DNA from: Adenophora triphylla var. japonica
Lineage: Eukaryota > Streptophyta > Magnoliopsida > Asterales > Campanulaceae
Direction: 5' to 3'
Assembly (NCBI GenBank): GCA_022495995.1
Contig: JAFEMH010007431.1
Coordinates: 26,124 to 90,123, forward strand
Length of the DNA stretch: 64,000 bases
Each line of letters begins with the position of its first letter. Position 1 is the first letter of the stretch. This document shows, piece by piece, positions 10,113-20,683 of the stretch. The position numbers and the translations under genes were made by a program. The notes under the pieces are model-generated. The model ran no database searches, was not told the origin of the DNA, and was given only the letters and a program-made list of their open reading frames with translations.

Positions 10113-10802
10113 ATGGCTCCCTTTCCTAAGCTATCGTCTCGGATGCAAGAGCGATACTTGGACAATTTTCAGTCGTGGGTACGGAACCACACGAGGCAGA
10201 ACAAAGGTTTTTCGAAGGCTGTTACGGGATGAAATTTGTTTGGGCTTTGAAGGAGCTCATGCCAGATTGGGATCTTTTGAGAGCCGCGTCTCGCTTCTGG
10301 GACGTACGGAGGAACGTGTACAACTTTTCGTACGACAAAATCACTCCTACGTTCGAAGATTTCCGGGCCATTCTGGGAGGACCTGAGACGGAACAGCTAG
10401 TTCTTCCGTATGCTGGTGGCATGGCCACTATTGAGAAGCTAGTGTCTCTGCTTGGTATCTCGGTTGGAGAAGCATACGGGATGCTGATACTGGATACTGA
10501 TTATGTTGACATTTCGGGGCTGCCCAAAAGATTTGCCGGAGCTGAGGGGAGCGTCTTTGCGTGGGACGCATTTGCTCAGGCGCGATTGCTACTTTGTTCA
10601 CATTCACGTCTCTCGGGTGTGTGCCATCACAAGCAGTAACCGGACTCGGTGAGGCAAAGCCGTGAGCGAGGGAGACATCGTGCCGTTGGTCTTGGGCGAG
10701 ACGTTCCTGGGCATAAGCCGGATGGCGACCGGTAGCCGATACATGTGGGGAGGGAGTCCAGAGTATCCACCCATTGTCATTGCAGACACATTAACTGATT
10801 AA
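10113..10802 (+). pseudogene. Second plant mobile domain gene, antisense, broken
   Basis: Reads in the same direction as the first PMD gene and opposite to the retrotransposon. The ATG at 10113 follows a TATA box and a short leader. The N-terminal 35 or so codons are in one frame; the PMD core continues from about 10205 in another. Core features seen: WALKELMPDWDLLRAASRFW, then a KITPTFEDFRAILGGP segment (PMD signature of the form T-x-E-D-x-x-x-x-L-G) and an SLLGISVGEAYG segment. A stop falls at 10637-10639; homologous-looking sequence (VPLVLGETFLGISRMATGSR, then a GSPE segment) resumes in another frame and ends at 10800-10802. At least two frame breaks make it a pseudogene. It differs from the first PMD gene, so this is not a recent duplicate. 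Confidence 0.75.
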
Positions 10803-11189
10803 TGTTTTATTGTAGTTTTACTAGCGTGTAGCGAGTCAAGAGTTGACCATGCTTGGACTCATCAAAGATTGTTTTAACCGTTATGAATTTGTAGGTTAAA
10901 TGAAAAGAGTATTTCGAAACACAAGCAATTGATGCTTATTGTATTTTTTTTTAGACCGAACCAATGATGGCTGCCTACGTTCCCATTTTACAATTGGACT
11001 AAGGGGCTCAGGTCACCGTAGTTCGACACTTTTAGGTGATTTTGAGAAAAACAAAGACAAAAGAAGTGCGACCCTATTTTTTACCTGGATCTTTAGAGGG
11101 AATGTATCCAGTTGGGTATTACTCTTTTAGCACTTTAATTTTATTGAGGGGACGGTGTATGGGGAAGGAGAGTTGACTCGTGCTCTTCC
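10803..11189 (-). other. Post-pol untranslated region with conserved Tat block
   Basis: No gene. 10969-11024 on the minus strand begins GAACTACGGTGACCTGAGCC and ends GGGAACGTAGGCAGCC. It is a second, divergent copy of the block found beside the 3' LTR, here just after the integrase end. The rest is AT-rich. Confidence 0.6.
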
Positions 11190-12330
11190 TCAAATGAAGT
11201 ATCTGTGGAGCTTGTTTCCGTTCACGGGGTTAACGAAAGGATTCCCGTCCAAATCTGCTAACTTCATGGCTCCTCCGGAGAAGATTCTTTGTACCACGAA
11301 CGGTCCTATCCAGGTAGGCTCCCACTTTCCGAGGGGATTAGTCTGCGTAGGAGGCTTTTCCTTTAGCACCAAGTCGCCTTCTCTGATGTCTCGGATCTTG
11401 ACTTTCTTGTCGAATGCTCAGGCCATTCTGCTCTGGTAGGCTCGAGTGTGCTCCATGGCTTTCAATCTACGCTCGTCGAGTAGAGCAAGTTCGTCGTGAC
11501 GGCTTTGTAGCCATTTGACTTCATTGATCCCGTTTTCCAAGAGGACTCGGAGGGATGGAATTTCCAATTCCACGGGTAACATCGCTTCCATTCCATAGGT
11601 GAGTGCGAACGGAGTCTCCCCTGTGGCGGTTCTGACTGATGTTCTGTATCCCCAGAGGGCTAGATGTAGCTTTTTGGGCCAGTCCGACCCCGGTGGTCAT
11701 CTTCCCGATTATCATGGCGAGAGTCTTGTTGGGTGCCTCTCTTGCACCATTGGTTTGTGGTCCAGTAAGGAGAAGACTTGTGACGCGTGACTCGAATTTG
11801 GTCGCTAGTTGGTCACAATCTCCTTCGAAGTGGGTCCCATTGTCGGATATGATCTCGTTGGGCACTCCGTATCGGCACATGATGTTCTCTCGGATGAACT
11901 CGACCACCTTCTTAGAATTCAGTACCTTGTACGATCTGGCTTCTACCCATTTGGTGAAGTAGTCGACTGCGACTAGAATGAACTCGTGACCATTGCTCCC
12001 TGGCGGGGTGATCTTGCCGATGATGTCGATTCCCCATGTGGTGAAAGGCCATTGTGTAGTCATGCAATAGAGTTCGTGAGGAGGGATGTTATTGAGATTG
12101 GAGAACCGTTGACATTTGTCGCAGCTTCGGACGAACTGAATGCAGTCTGTTTCCATCGATATCCAATAGTATCCCATATGGAGAATGATCTGTGTCAATG
12201 CTCGGGCGTTCATGTACGGACCGCAGGTTCCGTTGTGAACTTCATTCATTAGCTCGCTGGCTTTTTCTTTGTTTACACACCGAAGGAGTGGCCCTTGGTG
12301 GCGCTTCTTGTACAACATACCCCCCCAGAA
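11190..12330 (-). pseudogene. Integrase of the 21-kb element
   Basis: Integrase inserts the cDNA copy into host DNA. Seen: zinc-binding region with HNGTCG and CDKCQ, though the second histidine position reads Tyr (CGPYMNA, usually CGxHxGG). The catalytic core has WGIDIIG (Asp), SDNGTHF (Asp) and NGAREAPNKT (Glu), so the DDE triad is intact. A C-terminal GKWEPTWIGPFVV segment ends at 11190 and matches the usual integrase tail. The frame breaks between 11520 and 11372, so the tail is separated. In the polyprotein it follows RNase H directly, as expected for Ty3 elements. Confidence 0.88.
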
Positions 12331-13030
12331 TGACGAAATGGGATGCCAGGCATTTTAATGCCATCATGTTTTTGGCTTTGATCCCTAATTTGTATTTTCC
12401 ATCTTCATTAGTGAAGGAAGCTTCTCCATTTTGAAGGTACTGGTAAATCTGATTGTACCAGGGCTCGTCGATCGTCTCTTTTTTCATTTCGATCTCACAG
12501 CAATAGGCGGGTGTTTCCCGTCTGCCTATTTTGAGGGGTTTTACTGCTTTCCCATCGGGAATTTCTGCAAGAGAGGCGAGGGTTGCCAGGGCGTCTACGA
12601 AGCGGTTCCTGTCTCTTGGCAAATAGTGGAAAGAGATGTCCTTGAACTGAGCAATGAGCTCCTCCATGTACGTGTGGTACTTTTGGAGGCCAGAATCTAC
12701 CGTCTTCCATTAGTTGGACACTTGATTGATGATCACGTCGAGTCTCCGTGTACATCTAGTTCGAGATATTGCGCTCGAGGGCGGCTTCCGCACTCCGCAC
12801 ATGTGCTTCGTATTCTCGCCGCATTGTTGGTTGTTTCAAAATTCATTGATGGCTATGGGAGTATGCTCGTCCTTGGGATCGACAAGGAGCATTCCAATAC
12901 CATTCCCCTCTTTGTTGGCCGCCCCATCGAAGAAGAGTTGCCGCGGTTTGCGCCTGTCAGAGTGAAAAGATTCCGTCGTCCGAAATCAGATCGTGACCTT
13001 CAGTTCACCTGCTGGGAAGTCGGCCACTGA
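12331..13030 (-). pseudogene. RNase H of TatII type
   Basis: Degrades the RNA strand during reverse transcription. On the minus strand an FFDGAANKEGNGIG segment (about 12890-12930) carries the first catalytic Asp. NFETTNNAA and LDVHGDS follow, and then FKDISFHYLPRDRNRFVDAL (near 12640-12600), the C-terminal active-site region. The second, archaeal-like RNase H is a hallmark of the TatII/Ogre lineage; I assign it from motif style and position, without an alignment. Several one-base frame breaks. Confidence 0.75.
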
Positions 13031-13099
13031 TCTCGCCATGACTCGCCCTTTGTTGATTTTCCGACCATGTACTTGATGTCGAACTCAGCCCAGAAGAAT

Positions 13100-14400
13100 G
13101 ACCACTTGGCTAGTCGCATTGACAGGATGGCTTGTCAAAGAGATATCGGGCGGGGTCCATTTTGGAGACCAGGAGCACCGAATGTGACCGCATGTAGTGT
13201 TTCGCTTTCCCGACTACCCATACCAAGGCGGTACAAGTTTTCTCTAACGCCGAGTAGCCGAGTTCACTTCCTTGAAGCTTCCGCCACGAAGTAGATTGCA
13301 TGCTCAACCTTGGAATCTTTCTCGTTCTTGTGCCAGCATTGCTCCGATTGACGTGTCTCATCGTCGACATGTGAGTAGTGGATTGTCTTCATGTGGCGGG
13401 CACTGAATTGGGGGATTCACCAAGTAGGTCTTGATTTTCTCGAAAGCTGTCTGGCACTTGGAGTCCCAGTTGATGTCGGCATTCTTTTTCATCAGTTTAA
13501 ATATGGGCTCGCAGAGAGATGTCAACTGGTTGATGAAGCGACCGATGTACTCGAAGTCTTCCCATGAAGCTTTTCACTGTCGTCGAGTCCGAGGCGGCTT
13601 CATGTCGATGATGGCCTTAATTTTCTTGGGATTCGCTTCGATACCCCTTTCTCGTAACCATGTACCCCAAGCACCTTGCCGCGCTTGACACCGAAGGTGC
13701 ACTTCGCAGGTTCAATCTCATGGAGTGTTTTCTCGAGTCCGTTGAAGAACTTCCTCGTATCCGTCATGTGCCGCATGTCCGATCCCATGGAGCGGATGAT
13801 CATGTCGTCGACATATACTTCGATTTCCTGGTGAATCATGCCATGGAATAGGGCCGCTGCAGCCCCGCCGGTAAGTAGCCCCGCCGTTCTTCGACCGAAC
13901 GGCATGACCGTGTAATGCATGTCCCCCACTGAGTGGTGAAAGCAGCTTTGGCTTGATCCTCCTCGAACATCTTGATCTGGTTGTATCCAAACGAACCCGT
14001 CCACAAAGGACTTTACTTCGAAATTTGCCGTGGTGTCGACCGGCATGTCGATGTTAGGTAGTGGGAAATCATTTTTAGGGCTGGCCTTGTTGAGATCCCG
14101 GAAAATCCACACAAACATCTCGACCTTTCCATCGGCCTTGGTGACCGTCACGATGTTGGAGAGCCAAGTCGTGTACTCAATCACTCGATGAAACAAACTC
14201 GGAGCATTTTCTCAATCTCTTCTTTTACTTGCAAAGACCACTGCTTGATCTAGCGCAGCCTTCGTTTGACAGGCTTGGATTCGGGATCCAGGGAATTCTG
14301 TGCTCCACGATCGAGGGATCGAGTTCGGCATGTCCCGGTATGACCGGCGAACACGTCAACATACTCCCGAGGAGGCTTATCGTGGCTTCTTTTTCTCGCA
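13100..14400 (-). pseudogene. Reverse transcriptase with connecting RNase H-like part
   Basis: Copies element RNA into DNA. Seen on the minus strand: entry segment with SIVEHRIP (about 14300), WLSNIVTVTKADGK, FRDLNKASPKNDFPLPNIDM, MPFG and the catalytic YVDD (13804-13815). After it comes a segment YSALEKTCTALVWVV plus HYMRSHSVLLVSKMDP (13250-13130), the degenerate Ty3 RNase H/connection domain preceding the TatII RNase H. The central palm is interrupted by frame breaks near 13990 and 13600. The YVDD is preserved, but the gene is not open. Confidence 0.88.
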
Positions 14401-15571
14401 TCGGCAAAGAAACCGCCCACTGTGTCTCTTTAGGCTCTTGCATTGACCCTGTGTTCACTTTGGTCATAACCTCTTCTGGCAGCTGGGCCCGGTTGTCCTC
14501 TTGGTCAACTACACGCTCGAGAACTTCTCTAATATATTGTTCATTTAATGTGTCTCGCTTCTTTATCAATTGAGTTATTAACGTCTTTTAAGTTGTTTGT
14601 TAACATATCGCTGTTAAAGTGGCAATGAGAGGATACTCTGAAAGGTCGACTTTTCATTAAACGAGAACGGAGATACATGGTTGGCTACATTATCATAGTC
14701 TTCCGGCGTAAGGCCGTTGGACGACTCGCAGGACTGGACTTTTACAAGGACTCGACTCGGCGGAGTTTGAGACCGGGTTAAGGGAGATGTGGGTGCAAGC
14801 CCGCCTTGTCTTCCATTTCGCCCGGCTTGCCCTTCGTCCGGTGAAAGTAACCCAGTTCTTCGGCATTCTGGATGCTTAATGAGGGTTCGGGATCGAGAGG
14901 CTTGGCTTCGCTGTCCCAACCATGGCAATCATGCTATTTTTGAGCCTGTGTCAATCGGGTTTGGCACCTCCATGACTTCTTCAAAAAGACTCTCAGAGAG
15001 CCGGTCCACTGAGAGCGTCTTCTATGAATTCTGGTTCCTTCTGCTTTGGAGTTACTGTCTCGAATGTGGCCTCGGCGGCTGATCTGAACAATCTATTTTC
15101 CGTGGAGAGTACCTTGAGTTGCTCCTCCAAGTCTGGGATTCCCTTGAATGTGTACTCATGTTGGACTGTGGTGGCAGTTGGTCCAGGTAGAGCAGTTATG
15201 TCGAGGAACGCTCCCCTAATTGGATTAGCCTTGAGTCCTCTGAAACGCTTGAGGTCCCGTGCTAGCTGTTCCATCCTTTCTGTAGTCTCGGTGCTGACTA
15301 TCCCTGCTTCTTTCTCATCTTTATCGCTCCACCGTCGGTCCCTCGCCCGCTTGTCGGTTCATTGTCGGTCCCCTCGCTCGCTGTTGGTTCCCTTGTCGGT
15401 CCCCTCAGTTCTGCTGTTGGTTCCCTTGGTGAAGTAATGAGCGAGGTCAAAACTGTAAGGTCGGAGGTTGGGTGTGCCATCGGAGGTTCCCCTTTTGCGG
15501 GCTGCTGCCTTGGTGCGGGCGAGCCTTTTGTTCTCCCTGATGTCAGCCGGTGTTGGCACGTAGCCAAGCCC
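14401..15571 (-). other. Polyprotein spacer between second retropepsin and RT
   Basis: About 1.2 kb with minus-strand coding character but no recognised domain. Glu/Lys-rich segments such as IPDLEEQLKVLSTENRLF could form a coiled coil. Near 15300-15430 repeated ACNGAGGG-type codons give a Thr/Glu/Pro-rich low-complexity stretch. Such spacers are usual between PR and RT in Ogre-like elements. Confidence 0.5.
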
Positions 15572-16210
15572 CTATACCATGGTGTGGTCCTTGACTTCGA
15601 TGACTTGATGCTGGCCCTGTAACCTTTTACCAAGCCCTAGTCCTGGGATGAAGTTCATGCGTTTCATCATCTTCATGGCAGGAGGGATCTTGTCGTGAGA
15701 CAGTGGAAGGTTCACGTTGCATATTTGGATCTTGGAGGTCTCCAGAGTGAATCCAGTTAATGCCATGTCGTCACTATGATTGATTTCTAACACTGGAATG
15801 TCGTTGGTGCTGGTCCCCTCGGTGGTGACGCTGTCGCCGTAGACTGTGGTTAGCTCGTTGTCTTGCATGAACTTGAGGCACTGATGAAGGGTGGATGCCA
15901 CGCCATTGATTTGATGCAGCCAGGGACGCCCCAGGATGGCTGTAAAAGTGATTGGAATGTCCAACACTTGAAATTCGGTGGGGATCATCCTCTTGACGAA
16001 CCATATATTAAGAGTAGCAACCCCGAGAACAGGACGGGAAGTAGAGTCATAGGCCTTGACAGTGTGGACTGAAGGCTTCAGATCTGTGGGCTTGATGTCA
16101 AGCAGGTCCATCATATTGGCGGGCAAGACATTCATTCCGGAACCTCCGTCTACCAACACGCGGGGAGGCGACGCTCGTCCAGCTGGACTGTGATGTAGAG
16201 CGGCTCATTG
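15572..16210 (-). pseudogene. Retropepsin 2 (canonical pol-proximal protease)
   Basis: Aspartic protease that matures the polyprotein. Seen on the minus strand: active site LVDGGSGMNVLPA (about 16155), a VKAYDSTSRPVLGV strand, the conserved FTAILGRPWLHQINGVASTL segment, and KMMKRMNFIPGLGLGKRLQG, a glycine-rich tail typical of Tat polyproteins. Open for 196 codons from 16159, the best preserved coding stretch of the element. It is preceded by the usual Tat region with ISLWSLLTSSYPHK. It belongs to the same polyprotein as the other retropepsin at about 18050-18300. Confidence 0.85.
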
Positions 16211-17380
16211 TGATCAGCCCCAAATTTTGGAAGGTCCAAATCTGTGAAGGTGATAATGTTGCCGTAGTGGATGTTGCCGATCATCTGAATGACTTCGTGC
16301 GGGGTCAAGGCCCACGGGGACCATGGTACGGGCCAGGCTTTCCACTAGCTTGAGCTTGTGAGGATATGAAGAGGTGAGCAGAGACCAAAGGGAAATGTTC
16401 GCTTGAGTCTGCTTGAGCTGAGTGAGGATCGGGTCCTCTTTCACGGAACTTGCGTCTTCGGGCAGACTGGGTTGCAGTTCTGGCTCCGCAGGCTTTTTAG
16501 TGGCCTTAGGTGATAATGCATGAATTTGACCCGATCGGGTTAGAACGCTGACATCAGGTTTGGTTCCTTCTGAACAGGCCGCTATGAGTTGAGCCATAGT
16601 TAGAGGAGGATTCCTCGTAGCATAGAGCCATATGTCTTCCCTCAGCTCGTTGATTGTAGATGTATTCCCGGGAGCTTCGGCAGCTTGACGGATTCTGTCC
16701 CAGGATACTGGCTTGAGTGCCTCCACGGGGAGGTAGTTTACGGATTGCCGCAGCTGTTCGAACGTCAGTGCGTAACAATGGTTGCCTGAACTGAACTGTG
16801 CGTTGCTGACCCTCCGAGGGAGTTTGGAGAGTTCCTGGCTCAAGCGAACAGTCTCCTTGATCTCTTCATGATATACCGCGCTCCTTTCCTTCTTACTGAG
16901 CATACTCAGGGCATTCTGGAGTTGGGTCTGGCGATACTCATGGTTTGCTAATTTTCCTCCGCTTTTGGCCCAAATCAACTTTCTTGGAGCAGAGCCTGCT
17001 TCGAGAGTTAGTGCTTGCGTTTCCTCCCATGTGAGAACAGCCAGTGCTACTTTGAACTGCGTGCGGCAGTCTAGATAAACTTCCATCGGGGAGAGCTTTC
17101 TTTTCTGCTTTATCTGAGTGGCGGGTATGTCAGAAGGTGAGTACACGGCTTCCCGAACATCTGCCCATGTGACTGGTTCTTTGTCCCAGGCTGATCGTTT
17201 TTGTAAACGAATGCCGCGGTCTGTGGAATTTCCCTGAGTAGTTGCTCGAGACGAATTTCCATCTTCCTCTTGTTTCTTTTGAATAGACCTTCCTCCCTGA
17301 GTTGGCCTTTCAATTTGAGTGCGGAAATGATCCGTCCCCATCCTCCCAGGACCCTTGGGAGTCCGGTTTTGTTAACCTCA
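16211..17380 (-). pseudogene. Polyprotein segment between the two retropepsins
   Basis: Minus-strand open stretch of 375 codons (17341-16214) with no catalytic motif. It carries GTDHFRTQIERPTQ near the start, then Gln/Lys/Arg-rich sequence, an LREDIWLYATRNPPLTMAQL segment, DVSVLTRSGQIHALSP, and near the end DPILTQLKQTQANISLWSLL. The last resembles the pre-protease linker of Ogre/Tat polyproteins (xQLxxTxAxISxxxLLxxS). Compared with the copy at 55800-58200 it lacks 1215 bp at 17380, with ATGC at the junction. Confidence 0.65.
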
Positions 17381-17950
17381 TGCAGAGATCTGCCCGCGGG
17401 TCTGCCGTATCCTCGACTCCGGAGAGTCCTGATTCGTCGTCGTCTGACGGCTCAACCCAAACGTAGGGACGTATCGCGTCCGGGTGCGTTGCTGGAGCTG
17501 CCAGGAAAACATCATGCCCTTCATTGGAGAAGAGGGGTATAGCGGGTAGTTCCTCGTGGAGGACATCCCATACGACGTCCAAACATTCAAGACGAGTATG
17601 ACGGTGCTTGTTGACCTTTATCAAGAAGATCTCTTCGCCTGGCGGGGCCAGAGAGTTGGTTTGAAGAATGCTGACAAATCTCCGATTGGAGACAGGGGGT
17701 TTACGTGCCCGCATTATGGCGATGCTCAGTGTTTCTTTCCAATCTGCCTCCAAATGTTAGAAACGACAGTTGAACTTGATGTATCGGATCATACAGGTCT
17801 GCACGCTCAAGTACGTTGACATAGTTAGCACCTCCGGACTCCGAGGGATTCGATGAGATTTGCCCCGATAGTCCCTTGGTTGGTTTGAAGGAGGTAGCCC
17901 CGTGCACAGTGGGCGGGAACGCTTGGGTCATTGCCTCGACTTCATTTCAA
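17381..17950 (-). pseudogene. Region downstream of retropepsin 1
   Basis: Coding-like minus strand (MEADWKETLSIAIMRA, then SNEGHDVFL and the acidic SDDDESGLSG). It is homologous, in the same order, to 58200-58700. No domain recognised. It contains RRFVSILQTNSLAPPGEEIF, which may be a processing or linker region. Frame breaks separate it from retropepsin 1. Confidence 0.5.
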
Positions 17951-18560
17951 TGAGGAAACCTGTCCCTCTAATGATTTCAAGATCTCCTGCCGGTTAATGA
18001 ACTTGACGCATTGATGGAGAGTGGAGGCTATGGCTTTCATGTGATGCGACAAGGGCGTCCTAACGGGCCGTGAATTCGGATGGAATGTCCATCACGTGAA
18101 ATTTCTTTGGCACCATTTGGGTTTCGAACCGAGTTCCGGAAGTCACCGTCCCCAGGATGGGGCGAGATGTCTTTGTCGTAGGCCTTGATAGTCCGGGTAG
18201 ACGGAATCGAGATGGCTTTCGTTGATGCGCGGGGCTCGCGTCATGCTAAGAGGGAGGACGTTAACGGCCGACCCGTTATCCACCAATACTCCCGGGGAGT
18301 GATATGGTATTGAGCTTGAGAGTGATGTACGAGCTTCGTTGTGCCCCGAGGCATCTCTCGGTAGGTCATCGTCACGTAACGTGATCATGCCTGCCATACG
18401 ATCGGGAATCGTAGATCTCGTCTCTATCCGGAGAAGGAGAGTCATCAAGCCATCCATTTCTGTCTTCCTCTTGCGAGGTAAAGCCTTTCTTTGGGGCCTC
18501 GGGATTGCGTTGAAACATTTGTGGCGGTTGCCGCCCTTAGTTAGCACGTTGATCGAGTAC
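17951..18560 (-). pseudogene. Retropepsin 1 (extra protease module)
   Basis: A second aspartic-protease-like module upstream of the canonical one. On the minus strand the active-site line reads GVLVDNGSAVNVLPLS (18290-18245), followed by a sequence equivalent to YDG/TxRPxxGxVTL and a degraded xxEFTAxxGRP segment (18080-18040). The copy at 58790-59115 keeps EFTALLGRPWLHHMKAIAST, which confirms the fold signature. It follows the gag zinc knuckle, the normal place for a protease, but a long spacer and a second protease come next. Whether both were ever active is unknown. Frame breaks at about 18190 and 18050. Confidence 0.72.
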
Positions 18561-18989
18561 GAGTGCCAAGCCGACTTTGATCTTCCTTTGCCTGTCCGTG
18601 CTCGGAAAGGCTGGACAAGTTGAATCTTAGGCGATCCCGCGGGTATGGCTTCAGATAGCGGTAGATTACCAAGATCTGAGGTATTCGAGCCACAGGGTCT
18701 GAATTACGGTTTCGGGACTTTTCGGCTTTTCCACCCTTATGCGCTCTAAAGGCTGCATGGCCTGGAGGAAATGAGGACTCCGTGGAGTAGAGTACGTAGT
18801 AGTCGAACCTCCCGGATGGCTCTCCGAGTATACCCACACTGGTGTCTCCAGCTTCATATCTTTCTCTCAGCATCTGTTGAGAGGACTTCTTCTTCTGTTT
18901 TCTCGGAGGATTGCTCTGGACCATATCTTGGGACTCGTACTCCAGGCAGGCGGAGCAGTCACAAACATCGTAGCTGATGTGGACATTAG

Positions 18990-20683
18990 ATTAGGACCCG
19001 GCTGGAAGAGGCGGAGAAATTGGTTCTGCGGCAATCCTCTTAGGCACCCACCTAATGGAATTCACACTGTTATTGTTCGGAAAAGGGTTTCCAACTGTAT
19101 TGGGCCCACGGGGGTGCTCTAATTTGCCTTCTTCTATCAAGTTCTGGATTTCGTATCGTAACCCCACACAGTTGTCTGTGGTATGGCCGTGATACTGATG
19201 AAAGGCGCAGTATTTGCTCTTGTCAGCGTTGACTACGGGATTCTTGGGTTTGTAATTTGCAACGGGTTTAAGGAGACCTTCCTTGATTAACCCTTCCAGC
19301 ATCTTGCTCAGTGGCATGTCCAACTTGTCGAAGTGTACGGCAGGCTACTTCTGAGTAGAATTGTTGCTTTGTGGGACTGGGTTTCTGTCGCACGACTGTT
19401 GTCCCTGATGGATGTAGTTGACAAACGTATCTTTCCCTTTGTCGGGGGCCGGTGCGGGATTGAATGCAACTGCTGAGCGGTATCTATATGGGCCGTGCAA
19501 AGAGCCAACTTTTCCTTGAGATCCTTCTCGGGCGTGAGCCGACATTGACCATGGCCCGAGATGCAGGAAGAAATGGTGACTGATGAGAGTTCTGATGGAC
19601 GGTCTTAAGCAGGACTTGAAGATCCGCATCTGTTCATCCTTGGAGAGTGGCTCCATGATCTCAGAGAGTTTCCAGCTCCACCTCTTGTAAAATTCTCCGA
19701 CGCTTTCATCGCATACATTCAGTGGTGATTAAGTCCTCGCGACTCGTCTCCCACTCTAAGTTGGATCGGTACCGTTCCAGGAAGATGTTACTGATCTGAT
19801 CCCAGGTGTGGCGATCCGCAGGCTTGACCGTCAGAAACCATCGTAACGCTAAACTTTTGAGCGTATGGTGGAAGTGGTAGGCCATTTGCTGGAGGGTTGC
19901 TCCTTTCGCTCTCATGCCGAGAACGTAGGTGTCGACTTGCGTTTGAGGACATTCGGTTCCGTCGAATCGGTCCATCTCCGACATTCTTAACTTGGCTAGG
20001 AGAGGCGTGACCATTCCCGGATCTGTGGATTTGAGCATTTCCTGCTTTGAGTTGCTCATGGTGGCTTTCAGGTCTTTCATCTGTTCAACCATCCAGGCTA
20101 AGGTTGGGTCCAGTGGTGGACTGTGAGGCTCGGCGCCGGGTGCTACCACGTGAGCGGTAGTGATTGGAGGTGGAAGGCTTGATATATGCGGATATATGGG
20201 GGCCTTTTCTGAACTGTATTGGGGTTTGTCCCCGGTGTTTAGGGATTCGTGTATAGGCAACGGGATGAACCCGGGAGGATATTGAGGGATATTTGCATCC
20301 TAAGATGGTCAATGTGCGCCCGGTGGTATTGAGTGATGGGGTTAGCACTGGGTGGCCAAATATGACAGGGGTTGCCTGAGAGGTGGCAACGTGGAGCCTA
20401 GGTCATTTGTTTCCTTGGTTAGAAGTCATCCCATATGTTGGCGGGAGGAACCTGGTTGAAGGTTTGGTGAACGGGTTTGGGGAATCGTCATCCTCGGCCA
20501 GGACAAAAGTACCGTCGGACCGGGATAGCCGCTATACCTCGCTCATTCGAAGTTGTACCACGAAATTCTGGCGATCTTCTTCGCCTCTTGTGAACCTCAC
20601 AAGCATGGATGGCTTCTTCCAAAGTCATATACATTACCGGTGGCGGGGTCCGTCCCGTCACGATTTCTCGGTGAGCTAGACAT
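18990..20683 (-). pseudogene. gag of the 21-kb element
   Basis: Capsid and nucleocapsid polyprotein. The likely start is the ATG at 20683-20681 (minus), where related copies share MS(S/D)SPRNRDG. Next comes MTLEEAIHACEVHKR, then a Pro-rich linker. The capsid core has QVDTYVLGMRAKGATLQQMA and SLALRWFLTVKPADRHTW, a Retrotrans_gag pattern. The zinc knuckle is YCAFHQYHGHTTDNC (CX2HX4HX4C), followed by GLRYEIQNLIEEGKL. At least four frame breaks (near 20630, 20280, 19690 and 19335). The N-terminal part is shared with the fragments at 47450-48148 and 61496. Confidence 0.82.
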
